A stretch of DNA of 64,000 bases from Loxodes magnus (lineage: Eukaryota; Ciliophora; Karyorelictea; Loxodida; Loxodidae): the NCBI GenBank assembly GCA_946699065.1, contig CAMPDV010000041.1:62001-126000 (forward strand), in the 5' to 3' direction. Within the stretch, counting starts at the first letter, position 1; each line of letters begins with the position of its first letter. The translations under genes were made by a program, and so were the position numbers. Under the pieces are notes generated by a model. The model made no database searches, was not told the origin of the DNA, and was given only the letters and a program-made list of their open reading frames with translations. This document shows, piece after piece, positions 35,624-48,336 of the stretch.

Positions 35624-38227
35624 ATGTCTTTACTTTGCTGCTGTTCAAAATAAAAGAAGAAGAAGAAAATGTTTGGGAAAATGGCCTCTGTGCCAACTTT
35701 TTCGGTGCTAATGAAAAAGTCTTAATGAAGGTTTACTACGCAGGAGTTTGATTCTCTAAGCTAAAAGTATTATAATATGTGTGGAGAGAAGTAAGAAGGT
35801 ATTGATAAATAGTCTTTTCTAGATAGTATGGGCTTACTTGGACTGCCTTCAACAAAGGTATTAGGAGAGAGAATGTTTGATGCTATGGATACAACTGGTA
35901 AAGGAATCATTTTATTAAAGGAATATTTAGATTTCATGGAAATTCTTTTTCATGGTAGTTTAGAGTAGAAAGCAGAGTTCCAGTTTAAACTGATAGACAG
36001 ACATAAATTGAAAAAAGTTTCGTATGCTGATTTTGAAGATTTCATGATATCATTAATATCAATGGGAGCTAATATATATGGAATGAAGTTAAATTTACAG
36101 GAAAAGAAAAAGGAAATAAAGTGCTTATTTAATAAAATAGATGCTAATAAGAATGGAATTATAGAACTGTAAGAGTTTAAGGATTATTGGAGCCAAAACC
36201 CATAATACACCAACTTTATGACTCTTTTGCAAAAAGGAATTCAAATTGACCAGTAGGATTCCTCATTTGAGGCAGTTGATAAGAATTTCACAGACTTTAC
36301 GGAAGAGATTTAAAATCTAATTGACTTCTTAGAACAATAGATTCCTCAAATGAAATATCAGACTAGTAGAAGTAATTATACATAGAATCAAAAATAATAC
36401 AGATTGAACTAATAAAGCTAAGCTTAATTAACAACTGACACTACTTATAGAATTAACAGTGATAGATAAATGCAATTGCAGGAAAACAACTTTTCTCTAA
36501 CTTTCTGTTAGTAAATTAGATAATCTCCTAGTTAATTTCCAAATAGGGTAACAGGTGATATCGATAATCTAGAAATAGAAAGTTAATCCCATATCAATAC
36601 TGCGAAGAAAGAAAGTAAGGTAGATTTGGATAGTATAAAGTTTACTATAAAGAAAAAAGATAAAAAAAGTAGCTTCTCTTTATAGTAAAATTAGTCGAAT
36701 GAAGAAAAATAAGTATAGTAAGTATAGTAAGATGATTTAATTAAGATTGAAGAAGTATAGCCATAAAAAAAAACTTCCAATAATGAATCACAACTGAGAG
36801 ATTTCTGACTTTAGTTTAACAACTAAAATTCGGTCTAAAGTGAGATAGCAAATAACCCTGCAGATTAATTAAATTTAGTAAAGAATAGACTTCAAAAATT
36901 AGAAGAGGCTGCAAGTAGCACAGCTAGGACAATATAAAATCATTAAACGAACTCATAAAATAGTTAAAAGCTTGAAGATTAAGAGAGGCAAAGAAAGATA
37001 GCTTAATTTAATGTTCCTAAGTAGTTACATAAAATTAAAACGTTTTAAAAACATATTTCGAAATAAAAAAAATCGCTTCATACGGCAGGAGAAATAGTTA
37101 CATTTGGTGATGAAAACTGAAACAAAATGGTAAACATTATGCTAGGAATATAAAAAGCAGTACAAAGCGTGGAACATGAGCCTGAGTTTTAATTAACAAA
37201 TTAGCATTATAAAATAAAGTGTAAACAGGATTTATTAACTAAATAGTTTGGAAGTTAGAAGGAATATCAGTCTAAGTTATCTACATTTCAAGATTATGCT
37301 CCAACAGTATTTAATAAGATAAGAAAGCTATATGGAATAGAATCGGAGTAATACATTCATAGCTTAGGATGTCAGAAGATAATAGTAAGTTTTTTTATTC
37401 AGAACTCATTGATAACTATTGACATATCATCACTCAATCAACTAGTATCTTCTGGTAAATCAGGTTCCTTACTCTTCTTTTCGGAAGATGGAAATTTTGT
37501 AATAAAAACAATTTCAAAGAACGAATTCACATTTTTCAGAAGCATACTTCAAAATTACTATCAGTACTTATCAAACAACACTAGTACATTAATTGCTAAA
37601 ATATATGGCTGTCATAAGCTTATATTTAGAAGCTAGCATCAAAAGGATATAATTAGGTTTGTAGTCATGAACAACATTTTTAGTGGTATTTAAGTCCATC
37701 AAAGATTCGACTTAAAAGGTAGTACATATAAAAGATAAGCAAGCTTGGAGGGAAAATAAGACCCTACAATTGCTTTATAAGATCTAGACTTTTTAAATAT
37801 GAAAATTTAAATTAACCTTGAAAATGATAATAAAGCTAGACTACTTGAACAAATCTAAAATGACTCTAAATTTTTCGAAGCTAACTAGATAATAGATTAT
37901 TCACTCTTGCTTGGAATCCATTATGTTGAAAAACAACTGGAGGAAGGAGAAAACTCGCCAATTTTGCCTGAAAGGATAATACCAGTTGACGAAAACGGCT
38001 AATTTATGAATCCTAATGTTTTCAAATCAGCGGATAAAAAGTAATATTATATAATGGGAATAATCGATTTTCTGACACACTGGGGGTAATTTTTTATTTT
38101 TAGTACAAAAAAGAAATTAGAGAGCTTTTCTAAAAAATTAATAGCTGATAAAATGTCTATTTCATGTGTACCTCCTGATTTCTACGCTCGAAGATTTACT
38201 GGATTTATTCAGAAGATTATAATATGA
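35624..38227 (+). CDS. EF-hand / phosphatidylinositol-phosphate kinase fusion
   Basis: 855 residues in three exons. The start MSLLCCCSKQKKKKK carries a Cys cluster and poly-Lys, suiting lipid attachment. An EF-hand module lies at about 30-200, with loops DTTGKGIILLKEYL and DANKNGIIELQEF like neuronal-calcium-sensor/calcineurin-B pairs. A Gln/Ser-rich linker runs to about 430. A PIPK domain (PI4P 5-kinase type) fills about 470-855, with KLYGIESEQYIHSLG, SSGKSGSLLFFSEDGNFVIKTI, FDLKGSTYKR, IIDYSLLLGIHYVEK and VPPDFYARRFTGFI. Two 18-nt introns interrupt the kinase. It should make PI(4,5)P2 at membranes under Ca2+ control; the control is inferred from the fusion. It ends at TGA 38225-38227. Confidence 0.87.
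37385..37402 (+). other. Intron 1, 18 nt (EF-hand PIPK)
   Basis: GTAAGTTTTTTTATTCAG. It is a multiple of three, so the frame is kept either way; its consensus ends and the match to kinases after removal support splicing. Confidence 0.75.
38086..38103 (+). other. Intron 2, 18 nt (EF-hand PIPK)
   Basis: GTAATTTTTTATTTTTAG. Removal turns IIDFLTHWG plus a Phe-rich insert into IIDFLTHWG plus TKKKLESF, the normal continuation of PIP kinases. Confidence 0.8.
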
Positions 38228-38573
38228 CACTTAGATTTAAATTCACAAATACTTCCTTTAATCACTTTATACTTGCTAATTTATCTTTCTAACTACTATA
38301 CTCAAATAGATTATAATACCAAAATTAGCTATTTAATAAATATAATCTATTGCTTAAAAATTTATAAGATAGCCTAGTATAAAGCAGTTCAGGTTTTAAT
38401 ATTATACTACTATTTCAAATTCTATAGACTCTGATGATAAATTAAGAGGAATATAATTTCCATCGGTATCAAAAGACTTAAAAGCAGTAAATTTAACAAT
38501 AAGAATCTCTGCTCTGACTCAGAAGATGACTGAATCTTAATTTATAGTATATTTAATAAGCAAAAAATTATAC
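38228..38573 (+). other. Possible C-terminal extension of the PIP kinase
   Basis: If TGA 38225-38227 is read as Trp, the kinase frame continues to TGA 38530-38532. Most of this tail is AT-rich, but it closes with IKRLKSSKFNNKNLCSDSED plus Asp, an acidic ending that looks coding. It may be a chance, a separate small exon, or a read-through tail. Confidence 0.25.
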
Positions 38574-38927
38574 ATGATGGATGGGTTTAGTTATTTAAGC
38601 TATGAAAATGAAATTTCTAATAAAGAAAGAGATTATCTTATTAGAAATTACTTTCATTACTAAATCACTATTTATAAGGAACTTTCAACACTTTTGAAGA
38701 AAACTACAAGATATTGCTCTATCTTAAATCTAAGCTTTTCATTCTCGTTCAGTTCTTAGTAACTTACAGTTTTTCTTCACTATAAATGCTTAATAATATT
38801 AGTAGGAGAAATATTGAAGAACTTGAAAGTTTCTTTCTCGTTTATCTTCTAATAACTTAAGATAATTAACCATATTTTTTAATATCTTCCAATAGTTTAT
38901 TTATGGTTTAATAACTCCTTAATATGA
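38574..38927 (+). CDS. Possible small hypothetical protein
   Basis: 117 codons, ends TGA. The first 55 residues look coding (MMDGFSYLSYENEISNKERD, with seven G-codons in the first 22). The rest is Phe/Ser/Leu-rich and may be spacer or contain an unseen intron. Not recognised. Confidence 0.3.
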
Positions 38928-39585
38928 TAAGTTGGAATGACTTCTCTTCCATAGTAAAATAGATTAATATATATAGTCATAATTTGTATACTTACAACAT
39001 GATAAAGCTCTGATTCATTAAAGTATCTACATATCTTCTTAATAGTATCTATCCTAGCCAGCTTGTTCATTATACTTTTACTCTATTTCCACCTTTGCTA
39101 GATATATCAACTATGAAATTGTTATTTAGCAAATTGAAAGAAATAAGAGTATCTTAACTTTATTATATATCTGCATACTTCTTGTTTAGTATCTTAGATA
39201 GGGATATCATATCTCATTTGCTAACTTACAGAACTATTATAATTAAGGTTGTTATAAGTTAAAAAATTGATGAAATAACTATCTTAACTGACTGGATTGA
39301 ATTAATAAAAGCAGGGATATTGCTATAAAAGCTTACTAGATCAGTATTAAGATAAAACTAAGCATATATTTACCAAATTAAGGGTCATTGATACACTTAC
39401 TAGCATAAGAGTTTGCTTATAAATAATTAAAGTCTTAAAGGTACTATTTTAGAAGCATCTAGATAGTTAAATGAAGAAAATAGAGACTAATCAGTGGTAT
39501 TAGTTAGGTCTTAGTTTAATGAGAAGATCTAAATAAAAATAGCTTAAACAGCATAAAAATAAAATAAAAGAACTATTGAATAAAA

Positions 39586-40355
39586 ATGTATTCTGATTTT
39601 ACTTCTTAAGCATTTATACTAGAAAGTGAATGATGCTAAACTATAATGAATAAGCAAAACTTAAAGGAGGATTTCCTTTAGCAGTTTCCTATTAACAAAG
39701 ATATCAGATAAAAATGTCTAGAGTTTATGCTCGAAGCAGTAAGTTTTTACTGAACTTAGTCAGAAGAATTAAAATTATCTTCAGACACAATTATCCGGTC
39801 ATTTGTTCTTTTAGACCAGATGTTGAGTTTAAGATAGCTAGCTTAAGAAGCATTAGAAGTGTTAACTTTAGCATGCGTCCTAATTGCAGTAAAACTGGAA
39901 GAAGTCGAGATAATTGCAGTTAAGAGGCTTTTAAATTGGTTTTAAAGTCCTTGGGATAAAAATTTGTAGTCAATGGAATCATTTGTCTGCTTCTAGCTGA
40001 ACTTTAGACTATATGGTCTGACTCCTTTAGATATTATTGAAGTAATAGCTCTTCAGATAAAAGATGCAAGCATCATTAATTCTAGTATAGACTTCGCTTT
40101 ACATGCTTGACTTGGTAAATTTATAAGTTTAGATTATGATTTAAGAATACAAGGCGAAGTTATAGTAGCATTTGCTGCTATTGCATGCGTGAAGGGAGTT
40201 AAAATTCTCCCTTTATAGCAATTTTAAATCTCTTAAGTAAGTTCTAAACATAGGAGCAAGTAACAAAGGCAAGAGAGAGAATAATAACATCATTAGTTTC
40301 CGGTTTAGAAGGTTTAGAAAAAGAATAAATAATCCTGCAGCTAAACAAATCTTGA
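39586..40355 (+). CDS. Cyclin
   Basis: 243 residues, three exons. A cyclin box spans about 30-135: KLSSDTIIRSFVLLDQMLS, LAQEALEVLTLACVLIAVKL with the conserved Lys and Glu of VKLEEVE, and FRLYGLTPLDIIEVIALQI. A second half (SIDFALHAWLGKFISLDYD, IQGEVIVAFAAIACVKGVKI) can form a shortened C-terminal cyclin fold. It is shorter than typical cyclin A/B and has no destruction box that I can see, so it may be a Y- or PHO80-like or divergent ciliate cyclin. Two introns (21, 17 nt). It would activate a CDK. It starts at ATG 39586 and stops at TGA 40353-40355. Confidence 0.8.
39739..39759 (+). other. Intron 1, 21 nt (cyclin)
   Basis: Begins GTAAGTTTTTAC and ends AACTTAG. It joins FMLEA to SEELKLSSDT, keeping the first cyclin-box helix intact. 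Confidence 0.75.
40237..40253 (+). other. Intron 2, 17 nt (cyclin)
   Basis: GTAAGTTCTAAACATAG. Splicing gives the helical ending EQVTKARERIITSLVSGLEG and a TGA stop. Confidence 0.8.
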
Positions 40356-41528
40356 GCTTATTCTATATGGATTTGAGATTTTGGGAAGCTAATATAATCA
40401 AACTTCTTTATTTAAGCTTATTTATTTAAACTACTTGTCTCAGGCTACTTTTTAGCTCTATCGTTACTAACTAAAATCTTCTCATTCTTTGCTATTAATA
40501 ATAATGTGTCTTTATCCTTAGAATCAGAGATATAGTATAAAGAGCTATAGTAGACTTAATTATTCTTTTTAAATAGATAGCCTCACTAATACTAGAGAAC
40601 TAGAGGTTAATTATCAAAACTCTGTTTGCATAACTCTATAAGTTAGCAGATCTATGCATAATAGCTAGATATAAGAATGAAGTTAACCATTTATTATGTA
40701 CCTTGCTATATGTATAAACTAGGTACATTATATTAAGCTTCTATCAAGAAAAGTGCTGAACTATTTTATGAAGGCAGCTCAATAATCTAAATTTATCTAG
40801 TTTGCTTACATTTAATAATCAAAGTCAAAAATAGATTTAATTAGAAGACAAACTAGCAAAATAAGTATAACTAGATATGAAACTTCAACTAACTAAAGAT
40901 TTACTACCACATAATTAAACAAAATACACAGCTAGTAAGTTTAATTAAAGCACTTCTGATACGAAACAATTAGAATCAATTCTATAAGATAAAGATGTTA
41001 ATCCTCTTTACATTTAAATTTATACTTTAAAAGCACAAACTATTAAGAGATAACTAATCTTTGCTAACATTTACTTATTTCATAACTATCTCCTCAAGAT
41101 TTTTAGTTAGTTACTAGGAAAACTAATTTTGTTTAAAGAGTTATCAGTTTCATCCTCGGAATTATTTAAGCTTAGCCTAAATTATAAATTTTATACTTAT
41201 ACTAAATTATTGCTCAGATTCCCAAATATAGCCTTTTTCCACTTTAAAGCTATACATTTGAGAATGATATCTCTAGGTTATACAACATTATAGCCTTTTG
41301 GATATATAAACTTACAAAAATTGCAACGCTTAATGATTTACTTTGCTAAACCCTTAAGTATTAATAACTAGAACTAACTTAAACTTAAGTAATAATGAAA
41401 ATTAATAGAGTGTAAGTTAGCTTATAATGATTTGTTCTCTAGGATATTAGAGGGGGAGTGTAAGGAAGATCCATTTTTCCATATCTATAAATATTTTAGC
41501 CTTTATTTCAATATTAATATACATAAAT
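40356..41528. other. AT-rich spacer
   Basis: I see no gene, repeat or RNA in this stretch. Confidence 0.5.
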
Positions 41529-42428
41529 ATGTAATGGCCATGTGGGGGAAGACCTGGATGTGATAACTGTAATAACTTGCTAAAGAAGTTAGAAGAACTG
41601 ACTGGTTAAATTAAACATATTCAGAAGGAACGAAATGAGCTAATCTAGTTTGTTTAATATCAAAATTAGATTTTAGTGTAGATAGCTAGATAAGAAAGAT
41701 TGTAGCAAGCAGGCTAGCAACATTTAAATATATCATGTCTCTAGTATCCTTAAACTACTAGAGAAAAGACACAGAATATACAAATGTAATTTACCCCTTT
41801 AAATTCTAACAAGAAGGTATTTTAAAAATCAGAGATTGATAGCTTGGTTTAGAAAGTACAAGTTTTAATGAATAATGCTGAGTAAAGAGAGATAAGGTAT
41901 TTGAAGAAGCAGCTAAATGTGGAAAAGAAGAGTAATGAAGAGTTGGTTAAATAGATAAAAGTGTATGCTTCAAAGTAAAAAGAAAAGTAAATACGATAAC
42001 TGGAGTTAAAAACTTTAAGTCTTCAATAAAAGCTTGAAAGTCTGCAAATTGAATTAATAGATATTAAAATATCTAATAAATAGTATCTAAAGCTGATAGA
42101 GTATATGAAGCAAGAGTATCTTCAATAATTATAGGGGATTATACCTAATAATGGATAAGTTTAAGATGTATACATTTTATAAAATGACTAGTAGAAATCA
42201 AAAATTGAACTGTAGGTTTAAAATATTGTTTAAAGTTAAAAAGAAAATTATGTTCTGAAAAGCCAAAAATAGTTTAATGAGTAGGAATAAAAGAATTAGA
42301 AAGATCGAAAAGAGATATCTGAACCTAATTAAAATGAACAAGTTAGTTAAAAGTTATACGATTAATAGGAAGATCAAGTCTAATAAAATTAAAGAATGAG
42401 TGAATTTGTAGGTTGTAATGGATAATGA
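41529..42428 (+). CDS. Coiled-coil protein with N-terminal Cys cluster
   Basis: 299 residues. The start MQWPCGGRPGCDNCNNLL has three Cys in CX5CX2C spacing, perhaps a small metal site. Nearly all the rest is coiled coil rich in Gln, Glu and Lys (RYLKKQLNVEKKSNEELVKQ). More than 40 Gln are written TAA/TAG. The ATG is followed immediately by TAA read as Gln. The last sense codon is TAA before TGA 42426-42428. Not assigned to a family; a centriolar, ciliary or cytoskeletal role would fit such proteins in ciliates, but nothing here proves it. Confidence 0.65.
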
Positions 42429-43860
42429 ATTCTTTATGTTTATTATTCTATACATTTTTCATTTTTATATAATATAATCATTAAAGCCTCTAACAATATT
42501 ATACAAAAACTAGAAAAAAGAATATGCAAAATATCTAGTTAATTAATATACTCACATTCATAAAGCCAATACAAAAACAAAACGCTTTAGCATGGTATTA
42601 CAATAATCTATTGAACTAGAGTTATAGATTTAAATATAAACTAGGTTATATTTATGACTATTAAAAAATATGATACTTCATATTGTTTGTTACTCATACT
42701 TTGAGCTTTAGAATAATAATTAAATAATTAAATGATTGCAAAAAAAATTAAGCTTGTAAAAAATAATTTTTTATCTCTTAGATACATGTAGTTTTAAGTA
42801 ACTTTTTGGAATATGAGGATTATTATTCTCTTTTATAGTTTTTATAATAGCACTTTGAATAGTTCTAGATCCTTTAGTAGAATAATCTTTCTTTATCTAT
42901 TTAATCTTTATATCTTTAAAATAATTCATGCTATTTAGCAATCAATAGAAGGTTTATATATTAGTAAGCTTTCAGTTACCTCTAGATTGGATATCTTTAT
43001 TATATATAATCTTTGCATTTAAAAATATTTGAGTATCTTTAAAATAATCAGCTTGATTAATACTTTATCTAGTCTACTTATATGGTAAAATAATATTATT
43101 TAAGATCTTTTATTCTAAAACATTGATAACAATACCTATTTTTTCTAAATTAAGATTGCTTTTCTTTAGCTTAAGCTAAGTTTAGAGTATATTTGCAATC
43201 CTTATTCTATATTCCTTTCTCACATTAGCTCTTATAATTTCCTCTATTAGCCTTCTTCCTTTTTATATACTCCACTAATATATTTTTAATTCTGCAATAA
43301 TCAAAGCTTCTAAAAGATAAAGTTATACTTTGGTGTTAAAATATGATTTTCAATTTTTAAGTTATATTCAATAGGCTGTAACAAGTAAAATAGGCTTATT
43401 AGATAAATAGAAATTATTACTTCATTAAGAGGCAAATTAAAGGCCAAAAAGAATCTTAATTATAGCTACTTTGAAGCTTGTAGTATTTTTGGTTAAGGCT
43501 TATATTTAAAAGTCATCAGGATGCAAGACTAATATAATTGTAAGATTAGGATATAGGGTAAGGAAATTAGCTATAGTAAGTGTATAAGAAATAAGCCAAA
43601 CAAGTATAAATATAATCAAATCTAATTCTTAAATATAAAAGAAGGGACTTCTAGTCTTATTAATACAATCCCTTCTTATTAGCATTTCTCATAATGTAGG
43701 AGCATTCCTAAGTATATAGAAGCACTAAGGCATTACTAAAAGAAAAAAGAGGATAATTAGCAAGATAGATAAAACATATTGATATAAGGCTATAGAAAAG
43801 CTAATGAATAAAAGCAGTGATTTGTATAATAAATATTAATTTGGTGTAATAAATATTTGA
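42429..43860. other. AT-rich spacer
   Basis: I see no gene. A short phrase ATCTTTAAAATAATYA occurs at about 42911 and 43034, which may be chance. Confidence 0.45.
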
Positions 43861-46669
43861 ATGGAAAATTCTAGTTTTGATAATACATAATTAGAGTTTC
43901 TAGAATTAAGTCCTGTGGCTAGTTTACGAGCTGATAATTTTGCAGTATAAAATAGGAATGTGAAGAGCTAAGAGTTTCCAAACGAAGCCTTAATTTACAA
44001 AAATAAGTTAGAGAAGTTAAAGACTGAATATGCTAATTCTTAGCTTTGATGAGATAATTAAAAGCAAATCTTTGAATAGAAGGAAAAATACTTATTAGCC
44101 TACTTAACAGAAAAGGAACAAGAAGTTTATAGATAAATTAGCTTCGAAACGAAAGTTTAAAGCACTGAATAAGATGTTAATTCCAGTTCTTATTCACTTC
44201 CTATAATTAACGAATGCAGCGAAAACTCGACTTCTCCTGATTAGAATCTTGAATAATAATTAGCTATAAACAGGCATAATCCTATTTTTAAATCAGAGTA
44301 AGCAAAATATACAAATAATTCTTTTGAAAATATCCTAAAAACTCACTAAAAACTGAAGCAGGACCAAAACTAGAGCATACAAAACAACAGTAGAATTATT
44401 AAGGAGCATTCCAAATAATAAAGCTGAACTTAATCTCCTTTGAACTATAAAGATTATGAAGATAACAGCTTCTAAAATGATTAACTACAAGAAGTAATAA
44501 ATAAAGAGTATTCTATGTAAGAAAAATCTTTCAGCTGATGTGAATCCTTAAATGAAACTCAAAAGGACTAAGAAGCAAAAAATCATTTCTTAACAGAAGA
44601 AAATTCAGAATAGAAGACAATAGGAGAGTTTGGTAGTATGTCTGATGAAGAAAACTAAATTGAAGTTATTGACTTTCATCATGCACCTCCATCTCCTAAT
44701 AAATTATGAGATCTAACAGCCTCTATAAACAACTTTAACAGGCTATTAAACTAATCTCATTGGAGCTAATGGAGTTCAACTATAACCGACTCCTTTACTA
44801 ATTAAAATAACAGCAGGACATTTTTTTCTTCTACCTTAAGTTTTAACAATTCATAAAATTAAGGATTAGAAGGACTGAGAAGTTAAAGATCTAGTAATGC
44901 TAATGACAAAAATTAGTTTGAAAATGTGAAGAGAGTTGAAATCAGTTTGCTAGATATAGGCCAAAATCAAGTCAAGTAAAATGAAATATAGAGACAATGA
45001 AAGGAAATAAAGCCAAAGGATTTAATCGATAGTTTTCAGTCAGAAGATACAATTAAAGATAGTAATATGAATATGAACTTAAGTCAAGCTTTATTGACTG
45101 AAAGAAATGAAGAAATAAATGATCCAAAAATTTTTTGAACTCATGACTCAAGACTCGATAAAAAGAATTAGATTGCAATGTTTGAGGAATTCTTTATACT
45201 AGGTGTAGAAAAAAATAGAATCATAGAACAAGAGGAAGCTATTAAAAATTAAGGAAGCCTTTTAAAACCTTAGGTTTTATTTAAATGGCCAAATCTACCG
45301 GAGAATCAAGATTGGTAAGTTAATAAATTTTTATTATAGTCCAAGAAGAAGAATAGTGAGTGATTTCTGCTTTCCAAATGGATGTAGAATAAAACCTTTA
45401 CTTGTCACAAAATCTTAAAGCGAGCTAAAAGAACTTCTATATGGTCAAGAACATTTCCTTAGAGATAGTCAACATTTTGTTTTCACTCTTTCAAATCAAA
45501 ACGAAGTTACTAATCAATTACCATAAAATTACTATAGTTAAAAAATGTATTGCATTGCAATTAAGATGGATGATACAACAGTTCAGGATATAAAAACAGG
45601 ACAATTTGATTTTTAAGGAGAGTAATGGATATATGAAAAAGTCATATGCATAATGTCTCGTTTTCCATTTATCGAGATGCATTTTGAAATTCTCCATAAA
45701 ATAATGACGATGAACAGATGCTTTAAATTGTAATTACTGGCTGAGCATTAGAATCAATAGATAATAGCCTCAAACTCTGAGTCAATCACATAAAAAATTC
45801 TTATTTAATAAGAACAAGAAAAAATCACAAAAGCAGAGAAGTAAATTTTATATGATAATTTTAAAAAGCTTTTGAAGCTTTACTATGAAGCTACACCACC
45901 AACATTAGATAGCTTCATTCAACTAGATACTCCATTAGGCAAAATAAAGTACTAATTTTATGAAAATAGCGATGTTTATTTTTATTGCGGGCCTCTTTTT
46001 TCTGTTCTTACTCTCGAAAATTTCTTTTCTATTTTAATAGCTGTAATGCTTGAAAAATCGGTCGTTTTTATAAGTGAAAATGCAGGCTTGCTAAGTAGTG
46101 CAGTGTAAGTTTAATAATTATATAGATTGGGAATAGAAGCATTAATGAGACCTTTTTTATGACCACATGTAGTTATTTCAATTCTTCCTGAAAACTTAAT
46201 AGATCTACTAGATGCTCCTATTCCTATCTTAATGGGTGTTTAGTAAAAATAGCATTACAAGTAATTCAAATCTATCTTATAAGTAAAGCTCGATGAGTCT
46301 GATCCTTAAAAGCAAATAAAAAATAAGAAGATATTGAAAGATGTAGAAGAGCCCAACGCGAATGACTTGAAGGGTAAAATTTCTAAGTACTATCCTTTCA
46401 TCCATAAAAAAACAAGACAAGTATGTTTCTTACCTGATAAAGCTTAAAAAATAGCTATACAGGAAATTGTAAAGCTCATTTTAAACTACTAAAAGTCTTT
46501 ATAAAGACAATTCGATAAACTTTTACAAACCAATTAAAGTAAAGAATGGGTAGATTTATTGAACCTTAAGCGTAAAATAGTAGATAACTTTACTAATAAT
46601 AAAGACAAACTGTTTATGGAGAAGTTCGTTAGTACTTAGATATTTGTAAGCTATGTATCCTGTCTTTGA
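43861..46669 (+). CDS. DENN-domain protein (probable Rab GEF)
   Basis: 927 residues, two exons. The first 470 residues are acidic, Asn/Gln/Ser-rich and probably disordered. From about 480 a tripartite DENN module appears: uDENN (VSDFCFPNGCRIKP, QHFVFTLSN, YCIAIKMDD, CIMSRFPFIEMHFEIL), then cDENN (YFYCGPLFSVLTLENFFSIL, VMLEKSVVFISENAGLLSSA, MRPFLWPHVVISILPENLID, LDAPIPILMGV), then a helical dDENN part to the end. DENN proteins exchange nucleotide on Rab GTPases in vesicle traffic. A 25-nt intron restores NQDCPRRIVSDFCF. TGA is Trp in RPFLWPH, an invariant position. It stops at TGA 46667-46669, followed by TAA. Confidence 0.87.
45315..45339 (+). other. Intron, 25 nt (DENN gene)
   Basis: Begins GTAAGTTAAT and ends TTATTATAG. 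It shifts the frame into uDENN; without it the DENN domain is out of frame. Confidence 0.85.
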
Positions 46670-48336
46670 TAAGTTGGACTATTAATTGATTATAAATGTT
46701 TAGTATTCAATTCTTTAGTTTCAAAAGCAATATTAATGAGCTTTATTAGCAAAGCATATATTATCTTCTTATTAATAATATATAATGGCTAATAGCCAGT
46801 GGGGTAAAAAAGTTCATTCTAATGTTATTGTATAGAAGCTCTTAGTAAAAATAACTTAAAGAGATAAAGGAATGATAGAGTATCTTTAATACATAAAGAC
46901 TATATTTATAATCTATTATTTCAAAATACAACTACGTTCATATTAAATAGTACTAGACAAATAATTATGAATGATAGATGTAGAAATGGTACATTTTATT
47001 TTTATTTAAAAAGAGAAGTTAAGATCTTATAGCCAATTAATTATAAAAATGCTTATTTTGCTTATGTAAATATATAGAAGATTGGATTTAGGAAATTTAG
47101 CGAATAGTTGTGAAAATTAGAGTTAGCAAGATTCTCATTTCGTTTGTTTTAAACTAATTTAAAAGTTAAGTCGTGTGATTTATTTAGCTTATAAGGAAAT
47201 ATGAGGGAACTATTATGCTAGGATATAGTATTCGTTATAATTTAAATTAGACTATTTATTATAGTTCATTACAACTCTTTATCATTTAAATAAACTAATA
47301 ATACTCTAACTTTAAGCAAAGCCATAAAAGTTACTAGCAAGATAATAGTTGGTACCAATTTTTCTAGCTTGATATATAAATTTTAGATCCAGCACTAATT
47401 TAATTTCTTGACGTAGTCTTCAAAACTACTTAAATATAAATTAATTTAAGTGTTTTAGTGAATTTAATCTTAATAGCATACTTTCTAATTAGTTTATCTT
47501 AAGAAATTAGTTTTTGGCTCATTTTCTCTAATAATAGAGAGAAGATTATCAAGCTAAAAGATAGTGAAATTTCTATCATTTGTAGCTTTATCTATAACTG
47601 AAGTTATAATGAATCCTCCTTTCTTCTTCCATAAGCATTATATTAGAAAGATTAATAAACTTAGCTGTTTTAAAAGCTAATAAGCCAAGTGATTTAGGTA
47701 ATGGATATTAAAGATTTGAATCAATCCTTTAAGTTTGAACTAATGGGATAGTAGTTTATGAAGGTAGTTAATATACAGTCTGTTCTAGTAAATAGAGAAC
47801 TATTCACTACTAGTATAATAATCAAAATATACTCACTGATAGGGTTGGTCTAATACTTTACTATTATCGCTCATTCATGCTGTTTACAGCCTAAATTTAT
47901 AAATGATATAAGTGATTTAAACTGAAAATAAGTATTAGCAATAATTAAAGAGGATTTTGTGTATATTTAGATAAAGATTTGTAGCTTAAATGTATATAAA
48001 GTATTAAAATCTAAGGAGCTTTATGCTAACTACTCTATTAAATAAAACTAATTGCCTCTCTTCATCTCCATTTATACCAGGGAAAGTGTTATCAACTAAC
48101 TAGCGTGTTTATTCCACTTGCTAGCTAAATTAACTTCTATAATTTAAGTCTAAGTCTATTTATAACAACCAGAGTAACAATTGTAAATTACAAGTTTCTC
48201 TCCAATTAGAAAAAGTAGTTGAGTAATATAAAATGAAGCTAGAGGTAAAGCTAGAATGAAGAAAGTAGTTTTGTAAGGGATAGAAGAATAGAGGATTAAT
48301 AAAGTCTGAATTAATGAATTTTAAAATTTAAGAATA
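46670..48336. other. AT-rich spacer with one possible small gene
   Basis: Mostly spacer. A plus-strand frame at 47701-47925 (74 residues, ends TGA, no internal TGA) starts MDIKDLNQSFKFELMGQQF and has about 19 % G-starting codons, so it could be a small gene. Nothing else stands out. Confidence 0.3.
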
